A stretch of DNA of 64,000 nt from Apiotrichum sp. Y4204 (lineage: Eukaryota; Basidiomycota; Tremellomycetes; Trichosporonales; Trichosporonaceae), in assembly GCA_025531455.1 (NCBI GenBank), contig JAMYHL010000007.1, positions 186,001 to 250,000 on the forward strand, written 5' to 3'. The translations under genes were made by a program, and so were the position numbers. How positions within the stretch are numbered: the first letter of the stretch is position 1; the number at the start of each line of letters is the position of its first letter. The notes under the pieces were generated by a model. That model saw only the letters and a list, made by a program, of their open reading frames with translations, had not been told where the DNA came from and did no database searches. This document shows, piece after piece, positions 11,701-24,182 of this stretch.

Positions 11701-13700
11701 GCCACAAATATTTGTAGTCGGCCGCCGTCGCAGATGGAACGATCCGAGTAGAGACCCCAACCGGCTCGGGCTTTGAGATCGTTCCTGGAGCTTGACCTGC
11801 TAGGACTGCAAAGCTGCGGATTCTGCACGGACCTTGAACGTGGTGGGCCCGACCTGCAGAAATAAACACAAACACCCATGATGCCATGGAGGAAACGGGG
11901 TTTCATCTGGGCTTGTCTACCGAGGTTGTTCTGGACAATCTTGGATCACATCAGTCTTGCTGGTCCCCGACGACCGGCAAATGCTCATGCACTTGCGCCA
12001 AACAAGTCTTGTTTCGGGTGCTTCCACGGTTCCGGTGGTTCTTTCTGGACCAACCTACGGGACGTCCCTCAACTCCCCACGCCAGTTTCCAGTTTCCAGA
12101 CGTGGCAATGTGTGTTGAAACAAAAACAGCGTTTTGCGTTTGTTGTCGATTGTCCCTCGAATGGAAGAGGAGGACCAGAACCACACGAACGGCTCAGCTG
12201 CAAGTGTGTAGTTTCCTACTACCTTCAGGTATCCCGTCCCTGTGCGTTGCCGTACCGAATCTGTGCACTCAGCGACTGCCGCCACCCGTGCCCCGTCCGC
12301 TATCCGTGCACCTGGCATTGTTTATGCACTCATGTTGCTCTGAGTTTTGGGCAGGCGGAATCTGCACAGACGCGATGTTTGTCCTCGCGAGGTGCGGTTC
12401 CACCTGAGTTCCCTCCCACAACAAAGAAGACGCAGACCAATACGACCTGCACTGGAGCCGATAGTGTCTCGGTTGTGTGTCTGACGACGCCAGCGAATTG
12501 GCGGCACTTTTACACGAGTACTCCGTCATGGATGCGTAGCTTCGGCAGTCCGTACAACATGAACGGCGCGCAGCTTAGCCATGTCACAAACGAGGTAGTT
12601 TTACAAGCGCGAGGGTTGCCGTCAACTTGCCGCGACTACGCGCTGTGCATGACGCCCAAGCCAAGCTTTTACCGCCAAACGATATGAGATCGTGAGAGGC
12701 ATCGGACATGTGGGGCGGCGGCGGGTCCGTTGGACTGCGTTTGATACTCGCCACCGGGGTCTTGATCTGCCCGGGTGGTGGACTGGTGCAGGGTTTGTCG
12801 GCCAAGGACGAGCCAAGGGCTGTCGGGAGATGTGGTCTGCCTGGGGTCTTGTGGCTTGTGGCCTTCTGGTCTTGTGGTCTCGTAGTCTTGGGGCCTTGTG
12901 GGTCACAAAATCCGGCAGGCCGTGCCACGAAGGCCCTGACATTGGTGGGTTCATTGCCTCCCCGCTAGCGCGGCTTGTCGCACAGCTCCGCATGCCCCTG
13001 GAGGACCAGCCGACAAGTAAGTACATTACACACCCGACCACATAGTCAGCCGTCCCCGCTCCTCGGAATGCAATGCATAAACAGCTAAACAGTGTGGTGT
13101 TGCTGCGGTAACTCTTGGTCTGGGTAAATGCTCTTGGGTATACGGTCGGTCATCCCCACGTAAGCCACTGTGCAGCATCCTTCCCTGGCAGGTGGGTTTC
13201 GGCCCAACTGTAGAAGTCAGCCATTGTCTAGCGCAATCCCTCGCTCCCTGTATAGCGAATGTATGGCCAGGCCTGGTTGCCCTTATGCCGTTGTCGCTAC
13301 GGTCTGGCATGGACTACCTCAATATCTGCCAGTCGTTTGTGGGAACGTGCAGCGTATGCTTTGCCAAAACTCGATCTGGCACCTTACCAAAAGCAGAATT
13401 TCTTTGTTTGTTTGTTTGGGTCCTGGCCAACATCGGCGACAGATCTTGGGTTGCAGAGATAGAGTATTCTGAGGTTACAGATTGTGGCAACACCTCTGTC
13501 CGACTCCTTGCCTTCTTCTCTTGTCCGAGAGGCAACCTCAGGCACATCTCTCATAAGCCACACAATCCCCGTGCACAGCTACAAAAACGGTCAACACCCA
13601 AAATGAAAGTCGGACAAAGGCAAAGTAATGATATAATGAGCGGAAAATGCAAGAAAATATAAATATAAAACATTGAAAAACCCGAGGAAAAATCTTGCCG
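5719..13700. other. Gene-poor block, about 8 kb
   Basis: No open frame here shows a domain, a spliceable chain of exons or the GC-rich third positions of the neighbouring genes. The longest frames (minus 7911-8456, plus 11878-12687) have compositions that look like chance, with many Cys, Arg, Trp and His. An ATG frame at 5830-6165 (111 codons, Lys/Thr-rich start) is the only short one with an ordinary look, and it has no family I know. Base composition is more even than in the genes. No intact transposase, reverse transcriptase or LTR pair was recognised. Confidence 0.4.
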
Positions 13701-15596
13701 CCCGGTTCAAGCGACAGGAACGGCCTTGTGACTATGTCATTACGCATGGCTAGCCGAAGGGCTGGGCGATTCGGCACAGCGCACGCATGCAGAGCATCAG
13801 AACAAGCGGTGATGATGCAGCGCGGTCGGGGATTCCATGCGGGACACCACCGGATGACAGCGATAGGGAGTTGGGGAGGGACGGTTGCCGTCTCAGCGCT
13901 CTCAGCCCTGCCTCGCTCGCTCCGCGCTTCGCCGCTTGCCCTGGTCTTTAGTGCCCTGTCGACCTGGGCTCCCACACCCTGGTTGCCCCGCACCTTGGCC
14001 CGCCCACCAGCAGCAACAAGCCCAGCAGGCCAGCAGCACCACCCGCACCAAGTGGCACAACAGGACCACCACCACCACCACCACCACCACTCACTCCCCT
14101 TCGCCCAACTCGGCCCGCCCCGCCCCAGGGGAACCTCCGTAACCCCTTCACGCCTCCCGCCCTGACGATCGGCAGACTTGAGATCCCTGTGCCACCCTGC
14201 CCGCTGCCAGGGGAGCCGAGTGTCCTTCTGTTCTTTTCTGTCCACTTCTGCTGCTCCGCCCCACCCGGGTCCCTGCCTCCCCCCTCCCCCCGGGACGAGC
14301 ACGAGCACGAGCACGACAACATCATTTCTCGCTTTGGCCCTCTTACCGCCCCCGGCTTCTCGACCGCCACCGACTGGCCTGCGACGGGCTTGTCGTCTGT
14401 CGGGGAGGATGGACGAGTTGGGGGAACTACACGGGCAACCGTGGTTGGTCTGGAGGTCTGATGCATAACCAGGGAAGCGAGAGCTTGTTTGGCAACAGAT
14501 CCGGGAGGCAGGTGCAGGACCAGAACAGCGTCTCAAAATACTTGCCGTACACCTCGACCTGCCTGTCCATCACACGCCTCTGTCGGGAGTCGTGGAGCGT
14601 GAGAGAGAGACACACACCAGCACCATCCACCCACACATCCGGGCCCTAGGGTAAGCAGAGGAGAGTGCAGGGCGAGACGAGCAATATTGAAAGGGGACGG
14701 GTGGCATGCTGCTGCTGCCAAGGGGTGGGATGACAGTGGGGTGGCTGTGGTCAGCCGTGGTGTAAGCCGAACTTTGGGCAAAGGGTCGACGAGGACACAC
14801 AAACAGCTGTCCATCCTCTCCCTTGATGCATCGTGTCAGAGAATTGTGTGACCGAACAGAGGAAGCAATCCCGAGGGAGCAAGAAACCACCATAATCCTT
14901 CGAGGGACCCGGACGACCAGAGAAGAACGGCCGCCAGGAGAAGCCGTATGGAGAGGCACAGAAGGTCCAGGACGCCAGGAGCGCCGCAGAAAGACTCGAC
15001 AGATCGAACACGGCTGCACGGCTGCCATATACGGCAGCGCAGGACGAAGGGGGAACGAGAGGGAGGAGGAGGGCAGCGTGGTGCACGGCCGCGTCCAGGG
15101 CCGTTGTACCATGTTGATTAGGAGACCGAGAAGGGATAGGGAGAGGGATAGGGATAGGAAGGAGAGGCGTCGACAGGACGTGCATCCAAGAAGGTGTGGT
15201 GACTGTTTAATCGTCCATGTTGACCTGAACATCTCGTCTCCGACCCACCACCACATTTCAGCAACATAATCAGTTGACCACATCCCACCTCCCACACCAC
15301 CATCATCTTTCTACTTCATCATTACCCACGCAACATCCCGGTGAACAAACACGATCGCCGTGCATCGACATCACGTTGACCGCTCCTCTCTACACGCGCA
15401 TACCATTACCTCCCCCTTTGTAAAGAGTGCCACACTGGCAGGCTGCAGCGTGGACACTGTTCAAGAACGCGATCTGCACTGTCGTGCACCCAACCCCTAC
15501 TTTCCCCCTGCCCCCCTCCGTGTCTCTTGGGCCCAACAACCCAGACGAGCACCCCCCTTCTCCCTTCCCCCTCTCCTTGCGACGAGCTCGACGCCA
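13701..15596. other. GC-rich leader and spacer upstream of the bZIP gene
   Basis: About 1.9 kb holding simple repeats ((CAC)n at 14066-14090 and a short CACGAG repeat near 14296-14315) and a long C/T-rich stretch from about 15290 towards the bZIP start. Frames of up to 332 codons occur on the minus strand (13538-14536), but they contain Trp and Gly runs created by the triplet repeat and look non-coding. The last few hundred bases probably form the bZIP promoter and 5' leader. Confidence 0.35.
14066..14090. repeat. (CAC)n microsatellite
   Basis: Eight uninterrupted CAC units plus a partial one, in non-coding sequence. Confidence 0.9.
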
Positions 15597-17470
15597 ATGC
15601 AGAGCGCATCAGCCGCCGGGCCCGCATCGGCGTCTTCCACCCCGACCACCGCTCGGGGACCTGGGGGACCAGGCGGACCAGGTGGGCCAGGAGGAGGTGG
15701 ACCCGACGATGGCGACAATCGTTCCCGGAACGCGAAGGCTCAGCGCCGTCACCGTGAAAAGCGCAAAGCCCACTTCAAAGCGGTGAGTCCATGCATGGCG
15801 GACGTGGTGCCGAGCGCCCGTTGAGTCTCTTTCGGGAGTGGTACTGACCCTGCTTTCGCCTTGTGTGCTACGCCGCCTACGTCAATGTCCCGATCAACGC
15901 GACTACCCCCCCCGTCCTCCAACATCATCAACCATATTGATCGGAACGTCAACTCTGTTGATCCGACACACACTCTTGATCCGACACACGATCGGCTGTC
16001 CATCACACAACCGTTTCACATCTCGTCATCCACATGCATTCTGACCGCCCATCTAGCTCGAGGAGTCGGTCTCGTTCCTTACCACCCAGCTCGAGGACGC
16101 TCGCCGCCAGCTCTCGGCGGCCGCGTACGCTAATAGCTCGCGTCTAGGATACTCGCCCGAGTCCAAGGACGTCGCGCAACTGTCTGCTGAGAATGCATAT
16201 TTGCGCGACGAAAACGCCGACCTCCGCCGCCAACTCTATGGCATGCGTGTGAGTTACGGACGCGAACCCCAGTCGGCGGGTGGAGTCTCGAGCACTGGTC
16301 CACCCATGATCGAGATTCCAAAGCAGGAGCCGGGCACTGGGTCCATGTACAGCGTGTACAGCAGTGGTCCCCAGTCGGCCGTCGTCTCCTCACCCCGCGC
16401 CGCCTCGTCCAGTCACACGCGTACCATGTCGCACCCAGGTGACTTTACAAGAGTGAGTGGACTTGGGTCAACAAGACCCGTCAACGTCCTTGCCCTCGCT
16501 CTGTCGATTTCTGCTTCTGTTTCTGCTGCTTGTTTCTGTTATCATGTCGTCTGCGTGTGATTGGCTTCCCCCTCCATCGTTTCCTTCCAGGAGGCGCCTC
16601 ACAAACTAACTAGCCAGGACCCAGTGGCCGAGCCACCGGCTAGCGCTACCAGCGGGTCTTACCCGCCCCCTCTCTATCCACTGAACACCTCTGTCATTGA
16701 TGACAAGTGGGCTCAGGATCCTGCCCGTCACACAGCCACTCGCAGCAGCTCCACACCCTCTCGGGGTCGTCTGCTCTCTTCCTCATCCGTCAGTCTGCGA
16801 CGTTGTGGCTTGGCAACCAGATGGCCCAAGCCAGCAAGTCTACCCCATACTTCCCATTCTCGCATCTTTGGCTGATGGCACGTTTGCTAACGAGCGCAGG
16901 CACCTTCTGCATCCCCCTATGTGACGTCGGCACCATTTCCTACCGACCCGCGAGCACATGCTCTATCGACGCCAACAAGCGCTTATCCTGTCCGGTATGA
17001 CTCTGCGGTCTACCCCGCTGCCCCTCAGCACAACATGCCTCGGTCCGCTGTCAGCAGCTCGGGTCCCCCGTCTGCTGGGTATGCGCCTCCGAACAGTGCC
17101 GTTCTGATCCCTCGCGAAGAGCTCGCTTGGGGTAGTCAGGATGTAAGTTGGGCTGCGGGTGCCTCTGTCGGCGCCCAGCCCTGATCCTGATCCTTTACAG
17201 CCAAATGCGCACCCTTCGTGGTCGTCGTCGTCAGCGCCCTCGCACGTCGGAGCGACTACCGGCGTCGCCCAAATGGTACCCGGAGCTATGTACACCAGCT
17301 CACCCCCGCTCGGATTCGTCTCGGATCCATCTACTCAACATCACCACCCACCCACACCACAATCGCAATCACATCCACACGAGGGTTGGAGCACGTATCA
17401 GCAACAGCCGCCGCCACCGCCATCGCATCACCACAGCCAAATGTCCGAACCTAGAACCCACACCCGATAA
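15597..17470 (+). CDS. bZIP transcription factor
   Basis: Nuclear DNA-binding protein of 430 residues, from five exons: 15597-15782, 16057-16452, 16591-16788, 16900-17142 and 17201-17470. All joins are in phase 0. The N-terminus is Ala/Ser/Thr-rich, followed by a GPGGPGGPGG linker. The basic region NRSRNAKAQRRHREKRKAHF (residues 41-60) has the bZIP pair Asn45 and Arg53. Exon 2 continues straight into LEESVSFLTTQLEDARRQL. The zipper is short (Leu63, Leu70, then Ala), with a second helical stretch AENAYLRDENADLRRQL about 25 residues later. The rest is Ser/Pro/His-rich and probably disordered, with an activation-domain look. The donor of intron 3 (16789) was chosen by phase and is the least certain join. 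The target genes are unknown. Confidence 0.82.
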
Positions 17471-20400
17471 CACTTTTGCCTTCGTTTTTGTGTCACTTTT
17501 TTTCTGCTCTCTCTTGTTCCGTTGCGCTAGTCAACACTTACGTCGTGGACCCGACCCCACTAGTCCGATCACGCTGCGGCGTATGCGGGTCCCGTCGATA
17601 TCCCGTGTCCTAGGCCAATGCACCTCTGGCGTCGATCTGTCTCGGCTGTTCGGTCAAACCCCCCTGTTCCCTATGCGCCGTCCCTTTTAGACATGGCATG
17701 AGCCTCGGTTGTTCGGCAACGCGGCAACTAGCTCGACTGGCTCTCACTTCCTTCACAACACCCCCACATCCCTCCCCTCGTCATACGCACTCCCGCTGGT
17801 GTCGCTATCTCCTGTTTCCTGTCTCAGTCTCCAGATATTCCCTGCCCCTTATCCCTCGGTCCTTGCTCCCGTGTTTCCCCTTCACTCCCTCGGTCTGCTT
17901 TTTCAAGGATCTCACTGTCGCGACCTGCTCCACACTGTCACTTTTCATCTACTATTTTGCTTCGATTCTGTCTCATATCTCGCTCCACCATTTTGGTTTA
18001 CGGCGCCTCTCGGCCGAGAATATGTTATATACTAGACGCACTTCTGGAGGATGCCTCTCGTGCTACAGCCCAAAGTTCGGTGCGCCACCGTCGGACTCGC
18101 CACCCACGTTTTTCTACTATTTCCTGCGCGATCCTACTCGATTCTGCGCCACTTAGGGCGTGATGGCTTGGCAAGGCGTTAAGTGGAACCGTTCCCGTCC
18201 TGATGGGTGCACGCACGAGCAGTGCGTCATTAATTCCAACCGTACCTCAGTAGTAGTAGTAATTGGACTGCTTTTGCATGTGTCTTTTCCTGAGCAATTT
18301 GATAGTCTGCAAACCAGTGACGACTGGTGACGACTCGACCTAACCTGTCGGGCTTTGAACAGCCCTTCGGACTGCGCTTCGGCGACTAAGATGAGCAGAT
18401 GGCCGCAATCGCTCGTCCACGTTTGGAAGATGCCGGCGGTCGTTCCATTCTGCAATGAGCCCAGTTTCCTGTCAAAGGGTGCGGTAGCGAGCTTTGAGTC
18501 ACATACCGCGACATTGATAGCATTTGGGAGCATTACGATGACGCGAGATAACTTGCTGATTTACATTTCCGGAGCCATCACACGCTCCCACACAGGTCCA
18601 AATATCAGGACCATTCAGGTCCCCCAGGTCCGTCCACTGATTGTACCGACGATTGCACGACTGGGGGGCACACTGGTCTGCCTACAGACCCCGAGCAGAG
18701 CCATCTCGGCACAGGAGCTTCTACTGTGGGCAGGCATGCTTACCTCTCCCTGCCTGGCAGGCTGCAACATCACAACGTCTCTTCTAGCGCGAACTCAGCC
18801 TTCCATCTCGGCATCCATGGTGGTATGTACGTGTTGGCGGTTGCCGCAGTTTCAGCATTATCTCGAGATACTGGGCATGTTGACAGCGTCGCATCTGATG
18901 CTGCCAGGATACCAATCTTGCGTGCAGGGTCTTGCTCATCATATTTCATTTCATGTCCGAAGCCAAAGGCTAATCCGCGCAGAAGGGCATACAAGACTCA
19001 CGGCGGCTGAATCCTCCTGGCTACTGGGTGGAGCACGCTCACACAGGCTCACGCACATCCGGCTCAAATGCCGACAGGCTCAGGATGCTCCGCAAACTCA
19101 GTAAGCTCAGTTCGGCGCGATTCTCGAGTCTTGAGTCCCGAGTCTCGGGCGGTCGGGGGCGGTCTGGAGCCTGGCGTGCCGGCGCGCCTGGGCGGTCCCA
19201 GGCTTTCGATCAGGCCTCGCTCCCAGGCTCACATGCACACAAGCTCGAAAACGTCGCCTGGCGATTGGGAATAAGCTCGGCGACGAGTCTGTATCATGTC
19301 GAGTGTACAAACCTTGAAGCATCGGCGCCGTCTGTCGTCATCGTTCCATGTCCTATGCCTTGTGGGGGCTTCCTATTCGTCCGCGACCTCCTGTGCCAGC
19401 CGGCCAGCGTGCTGAGGAGACGGCAACGACCGGCTGGGAGCGGCGAGTGGTTGGTGGCGAGAGTGGTGGGTGGCGAGTGGCGAGTGGCGATTCGCCCGAA
19501 CACGATACTGGGCGCGTGGTCTCGAAGCACCTCCTATTCCATGTTATGCAAAGCAAGGTCGGCTTTCCCACCTCGTGCCATGATCCATGCGATATATGAA
19601 GTGCCTTCTTCCCGCCCCTGTGCTGTGTGTCGTGCACAACCTCTGAACTGCAGTCTCCCCTCTCCAGCCAGCGGCCGCTACCGCTACCTGCCGTCCTCGT
19701 CGACTCGGTGCGACCGATCGAGCGCTGACGCCAGACCAACCAGCCTCTCAAATCGTGGTTCACATGCGTCCTTACCACGCAGGTACCCGGCCATACCGAT
19801 CTGACGACATGTATCCCTGCTGCGTGCCGGTATCTCTCTATCTGCATCTGCTTGTAGCAGTCTCCACACTTGTGCAGCTTTGCCACACAAGGTTCGGCAG
19901 TGCCTCGCTGTCGCCGGACTGCTCTCCCCAATGAGCGCTGCTTGGACTGGTACCTCTCGGCTCTCCCGACAGACCTTCCTCCTCATGAATCTGGTCTCGA
20001 CAGGGGTGTAAACATCGAACGCAGTTGCTGCAAAGTCGGTCGTCGGCACACCGCTCATCCCCGAAATACACCGGGAAACAGAGTTCGTAGATCGCTCCAT
20101 CACAGTATCATCATCCTGGGAGCCATGATACGACGCAGCGGCGTCAGTCACCAAGGTCGCTGATTGAGGCATGATGACAGCACAGCATATCTCAACGAGT
20201 CTCAGCCATGTCGGCCACTGCACTCATCCACTCACCGATAACCGCTCACATGCCTGCACTGCCCCGTCTGGAAGCCCCGACCGGAAGTCCCGCTTCTGGG
20301 TTGTGATTTGGCTACAAATACGACTGCGATTGCAAGAATGCCAAATTGAGAAGAGAGCAACTAACCTTCTCCATGTGACAGACTCTCTCACACACGCTAT

Positions 20401-21686
20401 CCTCCCAGTTCTCTCACCGGCCTCGTGTAATCGCTGCCGTCATCTTCTCCTCCGGTCGGCGAGCCATGCTTACGCCCCTACACAACAACAGCTTACAGGC
20501 AACAGGCAACGTTGCCAACACCGGACGCCAGAGCTTAATGGCAGTGCCTGTCGAGGGTACCTCGCGACGCGCGCCGCGTGCGACAAGATCCCGATCCCCC
20601 ATCTTCCCGCTCCCAGAACGCAGTTCGGTCGACTTTTTTCCCCTTCGTGAACAGGTCGGTCGCGTTGATAAGCAGACGGGAGATGGTGCTTGGTCAGTCT
20701 GACCCTGACTGTCGAGCTGTTGTCGTCCCTTTGAGCGACAGGCACAGACACCTCCCAATACAAGGTCACTTTGGAAGTCGGCGAGAAGTTGGCGAAAAGT
20801 GGGGCCTGGTGTGAGTGATCAATCGTGCGACAGCTAGCAACACGACATGCACTGGGCGCGTTCCTGTCCCTCGATCCCCGGTGTTCCTCCAGTTCCTCGA
20901 GGTCGACTTCCGGAAAGAACTGTCCGTCAAGCACATCTGACAGGCTGCTCGAGAAGCTGGATACACCCGGCGCCCCTTGTTCTCATGACCGTGAGGCACC
21001 CGGCCACCCCTGGAGTGGGCCTGGCAATACCGAGCATACGCATCGAATGCCGAGCACGCCGAACAGGTCGAGTGTGCGGCGGCCGTGCAGATGAGTAACT
21101 CCTTAGTGCAGTACAGGATCGCGTCGTGTCTTGGCTCAGAGCTTTTTCTCATTATCCTCATCAGCATCTTACGTCGATCGCCAGCGCAGTCACCTTTGTC
21201 GAACTCAATCCCAGCGGGTGTCCTCAACAACCGTCGGCGGCCTTCTGTTCTGCGATTCCCCTCGAATAAGCTCGGGGTGGCGTCGTGGATGGGCATTACG
21301 CTATTCATATGATCCCATCGCGAGTCCGCACAGCTGACAAGCAAGGCGGCGCTGTATCTATAAGTGTTCGACTCGATGCAGGTCGGTGAGGTCAGCTTCG
21401 TCAAACCATCCAAATGCGACGCATTGTAAGTGTTGGCCTGACGAATGTCGGTTTCAGCTCGCAAGAGGCGGAATGTAATGCATTGGTAATACAAACAATG
21501 GGATGTTGGTGGCTTGACAACGCATCGTCACTTCAGAGGAGTACTGACAACTTTGTTGGCTATGTCGTAGGTGTGTGTCTATGAGGATGTGTTTGTGAGT
21601 GTGTGTGTGTGTATATATCTGTGACTGTGCTGTATGGTTCCCTACTGGGTCGAGGTTGGGCTTTGAGCCGTCGCCCGCTCGTGTGT
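17471..21686. other. Gene-poor block, about 4.2 kb
   Basis: The left part (to about 18000) is very C/T-rich and is probably the bZIP 3' region. The remainder has no recognisable protein. Two minus-strand frames are longer than expected by chance alone: 20766-21494 (242 codons, contains HSTCSACSAF) and 19684-20223. Neither has an ATG at its 5' limit nor a known domain, so I do not call them genes. A GT/AT repeat lies at 21596-21618 and a GGCGAGT-type repeat near 19440-19490. Confidence 0.35.
21596..21618. repeat. GT/AT dinucleotide tract
   Basis: Alternating GT units followed by TATATAT, just beyond the stop codon of the NT-C2 gene. Confidence 0.8.
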
Positions 21687-24182
21687 TCATGAACGATGGA
21701 GAGGCGAGCTGACGTGGCGGCGACGTATGATCCGCTTCCAGTGGGAGTGGGATTGGCCGGTGGCGGGCATCGTGACGTCGCGCCGCATCTGGCCTTCTGG
21801 CTGGGGCGTAAAGTCCTCATCCGTCATCTCTTCATACTCGGGCTCCACCTCTTCTTCGATGTTGGGAATGTAGGTGAACGGCGAGTTCTCCTCCGCAGGG
21901 CGCGGATTGAAGAGCGCTTCGATAATCATATCCGGCGGCATGTCCTGCGTTTCTGTAGAGTGCGTGAACTGCGAATGGCGGCGCTGGAAGCTGGCCGACA
22001 TCATGTCGGGTGACATAGCTGAATACCGGTTACCCAAGCTGTCGCATGGAGTGTCGATGTCGAGATTTGTAGTGATGGGTGTCAAGTGGGGGAACGGTGC
22101 CGATCCGTTGCTGGCGACGGAAGAGAGCGGAGCACCAAATTCTGTCGGCGACGCGATTGGTGACAGACCAGAGTTGAACGTAGAGTTGTGTGGGCCCGGC
22201 GTTACCTGTAGAAGGACGGGTGTGTAACCAGGCGAGAGCGACAAGCTTTTGTGGAATAGGTGGGGCGTCGATTCCGGTGAACAGGTCAACACTCCTTCCG
22301 GATTGCTGGTGGGAGGCGAGTTACCGAAAGAAGATGCACCCGGAGACCAGCTGGTCTGGGATTGTCCCGCCGCTGGCGACACCGCTTGCTTCTGACCAAT
22401 GGATGACGCTGTGGAGTGGGAATACGAGTCTTGCGACATAGATTTGCGCTGTGAAGCCTCCCTTTTGGTTGTCTCCGGCCGCAGATGGTGTTCGTAACTG
22501 CGATACTGGTGTTTGGCTGTGGCGACGGCGGCCAGGTTCGCCTGAACTGCATTCACATGTAGTGTGGAATGACCAAACGGTCGGGCAGAAGCCGCCGAGT
22601 TGTCGGAACCTGACGAGATGGACGCGGTCGGCCGCAATTGCGCTGCTTGTCAGTTAGGTTGCGTTGTGAGGTGGACACGCACGTTCGTCGCCAGTGAGCT
22701 CCGAAAGGCCCTGCACCAGGTGACCCTCTGCCATGGGAGGTGCGACCCAGGCCTGCTCGCCGCCAAGGTAACGAACATCGATGGTGACCTGCAATGTCAG
22801 ACCTTACACAAGCACGTCTCACTTACTCTTATGGTGGCGTTCGTCTTACTGTACTTGAGGAGAAACTTGCGCGTTACAGGCCCCAGGTCGGCGAAGGGCG
22901 CAAGGTCAATGTTAACGTAGCCAAACAGGACATCTTGCCCAGAGCCCGTCTTCTGACCCTCGCCACGTTCGTCGACACGTTCAATGTCCAGCTTGAGGCT
23001 CGAGTCGCTCAAGGGGCCTCCGCCGAGAATGGGCAATGTCGCCTTAGGAGTGGCCGTTCCCTTCCTCGAGGTTTGGGCAACCTCAACATGCTTTCCGAGA
23101 GGAATACGAAGCACAGTGTGAAGCTTGTACTCCCATGCCACTGAATGCGCACGAATCGCGCGGATCGGGGTCCGCCCCTTCCGTTCGTTTGAGTCAAAGT
23201 CAGGCTCAATACCAGGACCCGGATATGTGGCCGATCGGCCATGGCCGCTAATGAGCACCGATGGGATAGATTGGTCGGAACGAGTGGAGGCCCGAGAGGG
23301 GGCGCGTGTTGAGTCCAGAGTGGAGACTATTGAGGGTGCGTTCGACCGCGGCCCTAGCCCGTGGCAAATCTTGCCGGAGCGCACCGAAGGTTCCGGTCTC
23401 GGGGTCGGGTCAGAAGCCTCCGTCGACGTTGACGTTTCGGTCGTTGACGTTTCCATAGTCGCGGAGCGGCCCCCTCGGGGCCCTCTCAGAGTAGCGTCTG
23501 TATCAACTCCCCCAAAGCTGCCGGCAGCAGCCATACCTCCTGGTTCTTCGACGACGAGGCGGGTTGGATCGACGTCAACAGGCTTGGTGCTCTGACGGAG
23601 AGGAGTGGGGTCGGTTGCCTTCTTCTGGGGTTCACGGGGCAACTGAAGCGTCGAATGTGATGGGGGAGGGAGAGATGCCGAGTGATGAGGAGCCTTAGCG
23701 TGCGGAACTGGGGTGCGGTTCTTCCCCCTTGTTGGGGAAGCGCTCGTTGTTGTCGAAACGGAGGCGGACGATGCCGTGCGCATGCTCAACATGCTAGAGC
23801 TCTTCTTGACCGACTTGACACTCTTGGTATCGCTGATCAGACTGGGATTGCGGCGCAGGACTGGATTCTCGAGCATGCGGTCCGCGTCATGTGGTCGGTG
23901 TCCTCGAAATTTCCATTTGACCGCAAATTTACCATCGAGTTGTGGGACGTTTCCTAATTCATGGATCGTCACGTTGACAGAGAACGTCGCGGTCGATGGG
24001 GTCTCAAACATGTTCCGTAGTCTGCTCTTGAACTTTGACGAATTGACCTGGGGCAGAACGGCGTTCGGTGCTGCCTTTGGAGGTGGAGGAGTGTGGGAGG
24101 GAGGCGTATGGCTCAACGGAGTCGGAGCCTGAGCCCGTATCGACGGCGGCCTCGATGGCGGAAGAGATACTGTCGCTGCCAT
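21687..24182 (-). CDS. NT-C2 domain protein (EEIG1/EHBP1-type), split C2 fold
   Basis: Three exons, 24182-22827, 22788-22683 and 22642-21687, give 805 residues; introns are 38 and 40 nt and the phases agree. The N-terminal C2-like domain starts near residue 65 with FSVNVTIHELGNVPQLDGKF and VKWKFRG. It is interrupted by roughly 220 residues of Ser/Thr/Pro-rich sequence. It resumes near residue 330 with the conserved pattern HSVAWEYKLHTVLRIPL, then LFGYVNIDLAPFA and KFLLKYSKTNATIRVTIDVR across the first intron. In known members NT-C2 binds membranes or links them to cytoskeleton and endocytosis. The C-terminal half is Ser/Pro-rich with an acidic patch, EEEVEPEYEEMTDEDF, and a basic tail, WKRIIRRRHVSSP. 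The domain call is good; the cellular role is inferred from family only. Confidence 0.78.

Noticed and set aside
11878..12687. 269-codon plus-strand frame in the gene-poor block
   Set aside because: Starts with ATG, but composition is random-like (Cys, Trp, His and Pro high), with no domain and no codon bias like the neighbours.
13538..14536. 332-codon minus-strand frame
   Set aside because: It contains a run of tryptophans encoded by the (CAC)n repeat read backwards, plus Gly/Arg-rich text. Repeat-driven, not a protein.
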